DNA of 44,103 nucleotides. Source: Bdellovibrionia bacterium (GTDB lineage: Bacteria; Bdellovibrionota; Bdellovibrionia; Bdellovibrionales; JAUICD01). Where the stretch lies: assembly GCA_030427965.1 (NCBI GenBank), contig JAUICD010000026.1, positions 1 to 44,103 of the forward strand. Reading direction: 5' to 3'. The stretch's first letter is position 1. Each line of letters opens with the position of its first letter. Position numbers and translations under genes: made by a program. The notes under the pieces were generated by a model, which was not told the DNA's origin, made no database searches, and saw nothing but the letters and a program-made list of their open reading frames with translations. This document shows, piece by piece, positions 37,529 through 44,103 of this stretch.

Positions 37529-38012
37529 CAGCGTGAAATTTCTATCTGCTTATCTTTAAAGTGGATGAGCAAAAGGAGATGAAGAGACTAGTCACGTGAC
37601 CAATACTGTTCGGTTAAAGTAATTGCCAAATGAAATTAAGAACTTAAAATAAAAAAAGCCTTGCAAAGAACAGAGCTTTAAAACATTTTTGCAACCCGGT
37701 GGTTGCCCATGACGCATTCGCAGTGCACCACACTCGTGTTATTGCTCATTTATTGAATCTTGCAAAGAAGAACTCTGTTTTTTTGCACAATCAAACTCTG
37801 ATTTTACTCGCCACAGAAAACTCGGAATCTCAGAAATAGTTGGTCTGATTCTGTACATGGCACTGAGCCGTAATCGCAATGGCGTTGATATCAGCACACA
37901 AAAATATTTTTTTAAGAATGATCAAACAATGTCGCTTTCTCGCTCTTCGTTTACTGAGGCTTGAAGCAAGTTGAGTTGGGACTGTGGTGGAGTGTCGTGA
38001 GGGGGAGTGATT
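37529..38012. other. Gene-free stretch with small degenerate reading frames
   Basis: Nothing convincing is present. Plus-strand fragments reading AKNRALKHFCNPVVAHDAFAVHH-type sequence (about 37663-37838) and a 35-codon frame from ATG 37857 to TGA 37964 (ending SLSRSSFTEA) could be remnants of one decayed gene in shifted frames. No family was recognised. Together with the neighbouring pseudogene, this looks like a decaying accessory locus. Confidence 0.35.
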
Positions 38013-38507
38013 TTAAGTCAATTTTAAAGACAGTGTGAGTTCAAATTCGGCAACAGGTTCACTGCCAAGTTTGTCTGGAGTGGTTGCGGTGATACGCACA
38101 GGTCTGTTGACACGCTTTTGAGTTTCAATCATTTCATCAATCATTTCATCTATAACTCTACCATCAGAGCATGTGAAAACAGTGTCGGCCTCTGGTCGTT
38201 TTAAAAAACTGGCTTTGAAGTCCTTGAACACAATGGATGCTTTAACTCCGCGATCTCGCACCTTTTTGATGGCAATAAGGCCGCCAGCGCAGTCTGCACC
38301 TATGGCGAGTGTGCCGAAATACATAGATTTCAAATGATTTCTAGTAAACCTCGTCAATGGAATTAGAATCGAGAGTTCGTTCTCTTTGGTCTCTATAACA
38401 CGTGGGCGAACAGCAAAAATAAGTGGAACTTTAAAGAACCCAAATGTTCGCAGAAGTGCGGTATTTTTTAAATTTTCCGGGATGACAGATCTTATCTTTT
38501 CAATCAT
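38013..38507 (-). CDS. DUF4442 hotdog-fold protein, putative thioesterase
   Basis: 164 residues. The chain RTFGFFKVPLIFAVRPRVIETKENELSILIPLTRFTRNHLKSMYFGTLAIGADCAGGLIA is the DUF4442/YiiD C-terminal-type hotdog core, with N-H-x-x-S-M-Y-F-G-x-L at the substrate helix. The family is related to acyl-CoA thioesterases, but the substrate is unknown. It is divergent from the nitronate monooxygenase-like gene, 43 bases away, so the two may share control. The repeated IDEMIDEMIE run is a short local duplication. Confidence 0.75.
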   Translation of the reverse strand: MIEKIRSVIPENLKNTALLRTFGFFKVPLIFAVRPRVIETKENELSILIPLTRFTRNHLKSMYFGTLAIGADCAGGLIAIKKVRDRGVKASIVFKDFKASFLKRPEADTVFTCSDGRVIDEMIDEMIETQKRVNRPVRITATTPDKLGSEPVAEFELTLSLKLT

Positions 38508-38550
38508 GGTGAGAGTATTAGTATATGACTTCTAACGCTGAGGCAAGTTT

Positions 38551-39534
38551 ATGACAGCAAATCCATTAGAAACAGAATTTACCAAGACCTTTGGCATAAA
38601 GTATCCGATTGTTTCCGCACCGATGTTTTTGGTGAGCGATGTAGGCATGGTTTGCGCCACTGGGGAAGCAGGGGGGCTGGGAGCCTTTCCGGCCTTGAAT
38701 TTTCGTCCTATTGAAAAATATAGAAAAGCAATTCAAGACATCAAAGCTAAGACAGATGCGCCTTTTGGAATAAATATTATCGTTCAAAAATCCAACAAAT
38801 ATCAACATCAGCAACTTGAAATTGCACTTGAAGAGAAAGTGCCACTTCTTATCACTTCCCTAGGAAGTCCAAGGGGCGTTATTGAAAAAGCTCATCAGGT
38901 GGGAACAAAAGTTTATTGCGATGTTGTGGGACTGGAGCACGCAAAGAAAGTGGCAGACCTTGGGGCTGATGGATTGGTGGCGGTCTCAAGTGGAGCTGGA
39001 GGTCATGCCGGGGACACGTCCCAGTTTGCGTTGATTCCTCATCTGAAAAGAAACTTGGATCTTCCAATTTTGGCAGCAGGTTCTATTGTTGATGGAACTG
39101 GGATGCTTGCAGCACTTGCATTGGGAGCAAGCGGTATTTATATGGGAACTCGATTTATCGCATCAAAAGAGAGCCCGTCAGATTTGGCCTATAAAGAGGC
39201 GATTGTGAATGCTCTTCCTGAGGATATCGTCAATACGGACCGTGTGGATGGTTTTCCTGGAAATTTTATTTTGACTGAAAGTTTAAAAAAACTGGGCGTG
39301 AAGCCTGGGGTTTTTGAATCTGTTATCAGTCAAAGTAAAAAAGCAAAGCGCTATCTTTCTATGTTTCGAGCAGGTCGAGCTTTACTTGGTTCTCCTGAAG
39401 GAAAAGCGTCTTACAAAACCATTTTTTCAGCAGGGCATGGCGTAGGACTTATTGATGAAATCTTATCCATAGATGAGATTATTCAGCTTACTATGAATCA
39501 GTACTATGAAAAACGAAATGGTTTACCGGGTTAA
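38551..39534 (+). CDS. Nitronate monooxygenase / 2-nitropropane dioxygenase-family flavoenzyme
   Basis: 327 residues. An FMN-binding TIM barrel: KYPIVSAPMFLVSD at the N-terminus, PFGINIIVQ, ADGLVAVSSGAGGHAGD (residues about 141-157), PILAAGSIVDGTGMLAALALGASGIYMGTRF, the phosphate-binding part. The family contains nitronate monooxygenases and FabK-like enoyl-ACP reductases. This sequence has the compact NMO form, and the true substrate is open. It ends exactly before the next oxidoreductase gene, so both are probably co-expressed. Confidence 0.82.
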   Translation: MTANPLETEFTKTFGIKYPIVSAPMFLVSDVGMVCATGEAGGLGAFPALNFRPIEKYRKAIQDIKAKTDAPFGINIIVQKSNKYQHQQLEIALEEKVPLLITSLGSPRGVIEKAHQVGTKVYCDVVGLEHAKKVADLGADGLVAVSSGAGGHAGDTSQFALIPHLKRNLDLPILAAGSIVDGTGMLAALALGASGIYMGTRFIASKESPSDLAYKEAIVNALPEDIVNTDRVDGFPGNFILTESLKKLGVKPGVFESVISQSKKAKRYLSMFRAGRALLGSPEGKASYKTIFSAGHGVGLIDEILSIDEIIQLTMNQYYEKRNGLPG

Positions 39535-39537
39535 GTG

Positions 39538-40521
39538 ATGCGTTGTTACCGAATATTTGAAGACGGAAAGTTTGGTCGCGGAAAGGTAACGGAAATGGAC
39601 CTTTTGGATCTCACTGAGGGGAATGTTCAAATTGAAGTGCATCATTCTTCAATCAATTACAAAGATGCACTTGCTGGACTTGGAAAGGGTAAGATTTTAA
39701 AATCCTACCCCTTAAACGGAGGAATTGATTGTGCTGGAGTTGTCGTAAGCTCCAGTGACTCTCGGTTTTTAAAAGGTGATAAGGTTCTCGTCAATGGCTC
39801 AACTTTAAGTGAATGGAGTGATGGAGGTTATGGGGAGTTTATCAATGTTAAGTCCGATTGGGTGGTGCCGCTTCCGAAGGGGTTGACCCTTTTTGAATCT
39901 ATGGCTCTTGGCACTGCTGGGTTCACAGCAGCTCTTTGTCTTCACCGTATGTTAAAAAATGGTCAAACTCCCGAAAAGGGTCCCATACTTGTGACAGGAG
40001 CAAGTGGTGGAGTTGGTCTTATTGCAATTCAGTTACTTAGCCAAAATGGATTTGAGGTTATTGCAATGACAGGAAAGACAGACCTTAAGGAAACTTTAAA
40101 ATCCTTTGGAGCAAGCGAAGTCAAAAGCTTTGATGAACTTAAGCTTGGTGTGCGTCCTCTTGAAAAAGCTCGTTTTGGTGGAGCTATTGACAATGTTGGA
40201 GGAGAAGTCCTGTCTCGGATCCTTCCTCATATTCATCTTTGGGGAAATGTTGCAAGTGTTGGAATGGCACTTGATGCCAATTTCAAGACAACGGTGATGC
40301 CATTTATTTTACGTGGTGTTAGCCTTTTGGGTGCAAGTTCAAATAACTGTGAAAATAGTGTGCGACAAGAAATTTGGAAGCGACTCGGGGAAGAGTGGAA
40401 GCCAGAAAAATTGAGTGAGCTTGTTCAAAGCACAGTTGGTTTGGAAGGTTTGGATTTGGCTTTTGAAAAATTGATAGAAAGAAGAAGTTGGGGGAGAACC
40501 GTTGTCGATTGTCGAAAATAG
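39538..40521 (+). CDS. YhdH/AcuI-family zinc-independent alcohol dehydrogenase-like reductase
   Basis: 327 residues from ATG 39538. GTG 39535 directly after the previous stop is an alternative. MDR-superfamily fold: SSINYKDALAGLGKGKI, YPLNGGIDCAGVV, GDKVLVNG, the NADPH site VTGASGGVGLIAIQLL, then GAIDNVGGEVL and GRTVVDC. YhdH/AcuI members reduce acrylyl-CoA or related quinone-like substrates. The family assignment is firm, the substrate is not. It overlaps the downstream membrane protein gene by 20 bases. Confidence 0.85.
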   Translation: MRCYRIFEDGKFGRGKVTEMDLLDLTEGNVQIEVHHSSINYKDALAGLGKGKILKSYPLNGGIDCAGVVVSSSDSRFLKGDKVLVNGSTLSEWSDGGYGEFINVKSDWVVPLPKGLTLFESMALGTAGFTAALCLHRMLKNGQTPEKGPILVTGASGGVGLIAIQLLSQNGFEVIAMTGKTDLKETLKSFGASEVKSFDELKLGVRPLEKARFGGAIDNVGGEVLSRILPHIHLWGNVASVGMALDANFKTTVMPFILRGVSLLGASSNNCENSVRQEIWKRLGEEWKPEKLSELVQSTVGLEGLDLAFEKLIERRSWGRTVVDCRK

Positions 40522-41332
40522 TGAGTCACTTCAGCTAGAGTATAGACCGCAAGTTAAAAAGTTCTTTTTCTACCTGCTGGGTTTTTGTTTGTTTTCGATT
40601 TTAATTCTATTTCGAATAGAATACGGAAAAATTGGAAATGAAGACTGGTACAAGGGCTTGTTTAAAATGATACTTGCTGCATCTGTTCCAATCACAATTA
40701 TTGTGAAACTTATTTTCGTTTTTCGACCAAAGATTTTTACAAAATACAGAATTTTTAATGACAAAATTGAGGTACTAAGGGGGAGATCTTCCAATGAGCT
40801 CTATTTTAAAGATATTGATAGAATTCGATTCTCCTGGTTCTCCCCTCGTTTTTTTGGAGGGTTTGCTTTGCACTTTCGTTCAGGGCAGTTGCTTAAGTTT
40901 CCCTCTCTTGTTGAGAACTGTTCTGAGTTAATTCAAAAAGTGGCTCATGCCAGGGCGGACTTGGTAAGTGAAGAAAAGCTGAAAGAATATATTTTGCTAA
41001 ATGAAGTTGTTGGAATTTCATGGACGCGGGTTAAGGAGAGATTTCTTCTTTGGCAGGTTTGGGTTTCCAAGCTTGTTTTGTTTCCTCTTCTGTTGAGTTA
41101 TGTTGTGAGTCTTTATAAATGGGATTTCTCCACGAGTTATTTGGTGATTTTTCCAATGGCGTATGTATTTGCAATTCTCATCAACCTTGTTGAAGAACGA
41201 ATTTGGATGGCTCAGATGAAAAAAAGTCACTTGATAAGATCTGCCAGTTTTGAAAAGAAACTTTTTGTAAGTTCCTCGTTTTTGTATTTGTTATTGACCT
41301 CTTTTGTTACATATCTGATTCTTGTTATCTAA
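40502..41332 (+). CDS. Integral membrane protein with a PH-like insertion
   Basis: 276 residues from TTG 40502, a few bases after GGGGGAG. Membrane segments lie at about 21-41, 56-76, 188-206, 212-232 and 255-275. Between the second and third is a soluble stretch, YRIFNDKIEVLRGRSSNELYFKDIDRIRFSWF...ALHFRSGQLLKFPS, with the strand pattern of bacterial PH/YcxB-like domains. No family is certain. It is co-directional and overlapping with the YhdH-like gene, but no functional link can be read. Confidence 0.5.
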   Translation: MSIVENSESLQLEYRPQVKKFFFYLLGFCLFSILILFRIEYGKIGNEDWYKGLFKMILAASVPITIIVKLIFVFRPKIFTKYRIFNDKIEVLRGRSSNELYFKDIDRIRFSWFSPRFFGGFALHFRSGQLLKFPSLVENCSELIQKVAHARADLVSEEKLKEYILLNEVVGISWTRVKERFLLWQVWVSKLVLFPLLLSYVVSLYKWDFSTSYLVIFPMAYVFAILINLVEERIWMAQMKKSHLIRSASFEKKLFVSSSFLYLLLTSFVTYLILVI

Positions 41333-41394
41333 AACTCAAAAGGCCTAAGTTGATTTTTTTTACCTTTCTTCTTTTGCAAATGAATTGGACTGTT

Positions 41395-41480
41395 AAAAGC
41401 GACTTAGTGTTTTGAGAGCGCCTTGGAGTGAGTTAGGACTTATGGCGAGGGGATTGCTCTCCACCAAAGGCCAATCAGGT
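41395..41480 (+). promoter_or_regulatory. Structured leader before surE
   Basis: AAAAGCGACTTAG at 41396 resembles the AGCGACTTGG motif at 13087 and 27544. Downstream GCCTTGG pairs with CCAAAGGC (one bulge), enclosing GGCGAGG and GCTCTCC segments. A T-rich run at 41353-41360 after the previous gene may end that transcript. A role as surE leader or small RNA is speculative. Confidence 0.3.
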
Positions 41481-41526
41481 CACCGAGGAATGGGCACATA
41501 AGAGAACACTATGATAATCTAACTCT

Positions 41527-42303
41527 ATGAAAATACTAGTTTCCAATGATGATGGGTATCGTGCGCGTGGAATACACGTATTAACCAATGGCTTAAGAAA
41601 ATCGGGACATGATGTTGTTGTGGTTGCCCCAGCAAGAGATCGATCGACAGTTGGTCATAGTCTGACACTTCATAAGCCGCTACGAATGGTGGAAGTTGCT
41701 GAAAATGAGTATTGGGTGTCAGGATCTCCTGCAGATTGTATTTACATGGCAACGCGCCATCTTTTGAAAAGTGAAAAACCTGATCTTGTTGTATCAGGAG
41801 TAAACAATGGTGCAAACCTTGGACACGATATATTTTATAGCGGCACAGTGGCGGCAGCGCGAGAAGCTCTTCTTTTTGGTATTCCCTCTGTGGCTGTAAG
41901 CTTGGCTCGAGGAATGCCAGATGAAAACTCAACGGGAAATTGGGATACTGTTACTCAATTCGTTGAAGGTGGATTGAATAAAATGATAATGGATGGTTTC
42001 TTTGAACAAAGCCATTTGACCAATATCAACATACCAGATGTTACTTCAAGTGAGCTGAAGGGTATCAAAGTGGCCTCTCAGGGGCGCAGGAACTATGCAG
42101 ATGTTGTGCAAGAGCACAGAGACCCACGTAATAAGAAGTATTATTGGGTGGGTGGTGCTTATCAAGGCTATGACCCTATTGAAAACAGTGACTGTGTTTT
42201 TGTAAATGAAAAATACATCAGTGTAACTCCATTAAAAATCGATACAACAGATTATGAATCTCTTAACGAAATGAGAAAGGTGGAAAATGTTTCGTGGGAT
42301 TAG
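41527..42303 (+). CDS. surE: 5'-nucleotidase SurE
   Basis: 258 residues. N-terminal MKILVSNDDGYRARGI with metal ligands Asp8 and Asp9, VVAPARDRSTVGHSLTL, GSPADC and VVSGVNNGANLGHDIFYSGTVAAAREAL are the full SurE signature. The enzyme dephosphorylates nucleoside 5'- and 3'-monophosphates and supports survival under stress. It is followed, with a 17-base overlap, by an M23 lipoprotein, echoing the surE-pcm-nlpD order of other proteobacteria, although pcm is missing here. Confidence 0.95.
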   Translation: MKILVSNDDGYRARGIHVLTNGLRKSGHDVVVVAPARDRSTVGHSLTLHKPLRMVEVAENEYWVSGSPADCIYMATRHLLKSEKPDLVVSGVNNGANLGHDIFYSGTVAAAREALLFGIPSVAVSLARGMPDENSTGNWDTVTQFVEGGLNKMIMDGFFEQSHLTNINIPDVTSSELKGIKVASQGRRNYADVVQEHRDPRNKKYYWVGGAYQGYDPIENSDCVFVNEKYISVTPLKIDTTDYESLNEMRKVENVSWD

Positions 42304-42805
42304 TGTTCTTGCTTTAGTAGTTTTGCTTTCAGGCTGTGCCACACCTAGAACTTCTTCTTTCCAATCGCCATTTGAAAGAAGACTACGTCAACCTGCAAAT
42401 TTGGGTGTGCGCCCTCGAATGACAGGAAGCACATTGATTTCATGGCCCACAACAAAAGGCACAAGAGTCACTCGAGGATACAATCTTCGATCTAGAAGAC
42501 CTCATCATGGACTGGATATTCGTGGTTCATTTGGAACACCTATTCGAGCAGCACACAGAGGGCGGGTGATTTATACAGGGCAAGGATATCGAGGGTACGG
42601 AAAACTCATCATCATAGATGATGGAAGTGGGTGGTCGAGTTTTTACGCGCACTTAAGTAAGTTCCATGTGAATGAAGGGGATTTTGTTCAAAGAGGAGAT
42701 GTTGTTGCAAGTATGGGGAGCACGGGGCGTGCTACAGGTGTGCATCTGCATTTTGAGCTCAGAAAGAATAAAGTTCCAGTAGATCCTCTGGGATATTTAC
42801 CGTGA
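42287..42805 (+). CDS. M23 (LytM) metallopeptidase lipoprotein, NlpD-like
   Basis: 172 residues. Signal peptide MFRGISVLALVVLLSGC with lipobox LSGC (Cys17). The LytM domain (about 62-170) keeps the zinc residues: HHGLD (His74, Asp78), AHLS (His122) and HLHFE (His153, His155), so it should be catalytically active, unlike degenerate NlpD/EnvC activators. No LysM domain is present. It probably cuts peptidoglycan cross-bridges from the outer-membrane side. It is coupled to surE and overlaps the next gene by four bases (GTGA). Confidence 0.87.
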   Translation: MFRGISVLALVVLLSGCATPRTSSFQSPFERRLRQPANLGVRPRMTGSTLISWPTTKGTRVTRGYNLRSRRPHHGLDIRGSFGTPIRAAHRGRVIYTGQGYRGYGKLIIIDDGSGWSSFYAHLSKFHVNEGDFVQRGDVVASMGSTGRATGVHLHFELRKNKVPVDPLGYLP

Positions 42806-43635
42806 AAATTATTTTTTTGGTCCTTTTACTGTCTCAATCGATTCAAGCAGATGATTTAAATATGGAAAAAGCAAAGCTTATTATCGATAAAGTAAGAAAA
42901 GAGCAGGCTCCCTCTAGGGGAAATATTTACTTTAGATTTGGCCTTCTGCAGCTAGATACAAATACTGCTGATGCTGTGAATTTGAATGAAGATGGTATTT
43001 TGCCCTTTACCTCAATTGAGGGAAGCGCTCATGTTTACGAAAACTTTGGATTTGAAGGAAAGTATAGCATTGCTCAAAATATTCTCTATCCATCAACAGA
43101 CCCAGATGTAAATGGAACAAGTGCCAATCAACAGATGCTTGAATATGGTTTTCGATACAAGTGGGTGATTGATGAGACTCGTACTGAGAATTATTTTTCA
43201 TTTAAAATCCTTGGACATACAGTTCAAAATAACTTTGAAGTTTTTAACCCTGATGACTCAACAGATGACACAAAATCTCGTGTTTATATGAAATCTTATC
43301 AAGCGATGATTTTTGGTGTTGAGCGAAGTTTCTATGTGACCCCTGCAATCTCGTTGATTGCGGGACTTGATATGATGGGGATTGTGGATGCTCAGTCAGA
43401 TACGGCTCAAGAATATGAGAAACAAGGTTTGGGATTTCAAGTGCGTGGCGAGGTTTACTACCGTGTGGATTGGTTTGGTGTTCCAAGTCGGATTGGTGGG
43501 CTTTATTGGCAGGGGGGTTACACCAATAAGTTCAAAGATGTGGATGATACAGACAGTAGTTTAGAAAATTTAGGGAAATCCAGACACGTACAGTCTTTTC
43601 GCGCTTTGTCGGTGAGCTACTCGGTACTTTTTTAA
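42802..43635 (+). CDS. Outer-membrane beta-barrel-like protein
   Basis: 277 residues from GTG 42802, overlapping the M23 gene stop. The signal peptide is about residues 1-16 (MKIIFLVLLLSQSIQA). The mature chain alternates aromatic and Gly-rich strands (RGNIYFRFGLLQLD, YGFRYKWVIDETRTENYFSFKILGH, YYRVDWFGVPSRIGGLYWQGGYTNKF) and ends SVSYSVLF with a C-terminal Phe, the BAM recognition pattern. No family is recognised. It is the last of the surE-M23 run, so it may work with the murein hydrolase. Confidence 0.6.
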   Translation: MKIIFLVLLLSQSIQADDLNMEKAKLIIDKVRKEQAPSRGNIYFRFGLLQLDTNTADAVNLNEDGILPFTSIEGSAHVYENFGFEGKYSIAQNILYPSTDPDVNGTSANQQMLEYGFRYKWVIDETRTENYFSFKILGHTVQNNFEVFNPDDSTDDTKSRVYMKSYQAMIFGVERSFYVTPAISLIAGLDMMGIVDAQSDTAQEYEKQGLGFQVRGEVYYRVDWFGVPSRIGGLYWQGGYTNKFKDVDDTDSSLENLGKSRHVQSFRALSVSYSVLF

Positions 43636-43766
43636 TGAAACCACAAGAGCAAATTCTGATATGCGTCAGCTCTCACATGCTTGGAATTGACTGGGTGTTC
43701 ATAGCATGAACTAGATCTTTCTCTTTGAGGGGCATGGGTTTATATTTCCATCTATAGGTGGTGGAA

Positions 43767-44103
43767 ATGAGTCATTTGCAAGAAAACGACATTGAAATAT
43801 TTGACGGAATTCAGAAAGAACTTTTGAGGCAAGAGTACGGATTAGAGATGATTGCTTCTGAGAACTACGCTTCAAAAGCTGTTATGGAAGCAGGGGGCTC
43901 AGTGCTCACAAATAAGTATGCCGAAGGTTATCCCAGAAAAAGGTATTACGGTGGGTGTGAATTTGTAGATGTTATTGAGCAAATTGCAATAGATCGAGCC
44001 AAAGAACTTTTTGGAGCAGAACATGCCAATGTCCAACCACACTCTGGGTCCCAAGCCAATATGGCTGTTTACTTAGCAACATGTGATGCTGGAGATAAAG
44101 TGG
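43767..44103 (+). CDS. glyA: Serine hydroxymethyltransferase, 3' partial
   Basis: The ATG at 43767 follows AGGTGG. The first 112 codons are visible and the frame is open at the window edge. The sequence includes [48 protein letters not shown] and the PLP-enclosing [17 protein letters not shown], hallmark N-terminal motifs of GlyA. The enzyme converts serine and tetrahydrofolate into glycine and methylene-THF. The catalytic Lys lies beyond the window. The 131-base gap upstream shows no convincing terminator or riboswitch. Confidence 0.95.
   Translation, partial: MSHLQENDIEIFDGIQKELLRQEYGLEMIASENYASKAVMEAGGSVLTNKYAEGYPRKRYYGGCEFVDVIEQIAIDRAKELFGAEHANVQPHSGSQANMAVYLATCDAGDKV

Noticed and set aside
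37663..37964. Possible HNH-endonuclease-like or other gene remnant in the gap
   Set aside because: No diagnostic residue could be identified in any frame. Reported only as an unassigned degenerate stretch.

Overview
The window looks like a chromosomal stretch of a Bdellovibrionota-type bacterium, probably a predator or a close relative. This is inferred from gene content: a complete lower mevalonate pathway embedded in a proteobacterial-style thrS-infC-rpmI-rplT/pheST-ihfA translation cluster, alternative complex III, a TIGR02147-type regulator remnant, a cAMP-binding EAL phosphodiesterase like Bdellovibrio Bd1971, and many exported hydrolases and outer-membrane-like proteins. Codon use is AT-leaning and uniform. 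Almost every gene is a tightly packed, often overlapping, chromosomal gene. No phage, plasmid, tRNA, rRNA or CRISPR feature was seen.

Layout. 1-3041: the 3' end of actF, then four exported proteins (a lipoprotein, two small outer-membrane-like proteins, a matrixin-like metalloprotease). 3169-6460: thrS, infC (with a non-AUG start), rpmI, rplT. 6486-11390: fni, mvaA, a short GHMP kinase, mvaD and mvk in an overlapping run that converts HMG-CoA to IPP/DMAPP. 11388-12196: a RAYT transposase gene flanked by its REP palindrome. 12200-17542: trmH (minus strand), then pheS, pheT, ihfA and a MerR regulator, with an attenuator-like leader before pheS. Two more full REP palindromes sit at 17540 and 18104. 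17688-24009: a small exported protein, an unknown protein with a hexapeptide acyltransferase, a membrane adenylate cyclase, a protein-glutaminase-like exported enzyme, a PAS histidine kinase and a GlpQ-like phosphodiesterase. 24136-25479: cystathionine beta-synthase. 25480-25949: a gene-free, hairpin-rich gap with a perfect 36-bp inverted repeat. 25950-29552: a propeller lipoprotein, an outer-membrane protein, dcd and the cNMP-EAL protein. 29609-33643 (minus): a flippase-DUF218 fusion, a GtrB-type glycosyltransferase, an anchored hypothetical and ogt. 33785-36900: a GH5 glycosidase, a PilZ protein (minus) and a lone SecD-like protein. 36901-38012: over a kilobase without an intact gene, holding a strongly folded segment and a decayed TIGR02147 gene. 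38013-44103: a DUF4442 protein, nitronate monooxygenase-like and YhdH-like oxidoreductases, a membrane protein, surE, an M23 lipoprotein, an outer-membrane-like protein and the 5' end of glyA.

Themes. Isoprenoid supply appears transcriptionally tied to translation genes. Adenylate cyclase, a cNMP-gated EAL enzyme and a PilZ protein put cAMP and c-di-GMP signalling in one neighbourhood. The non-coding DNA is unusually rich in long, perfect or mutually exclusive hairpins. The best candidates for something undescribed are the REP/RAYT family whose palindromes supply stop codons, the folded segment at 37012-37170 with an exact complement to the 16S 3' tail, the pheS leader and the 36-bp hairpin at 25702. 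No wholly new multi-gene system could be demonstrated.
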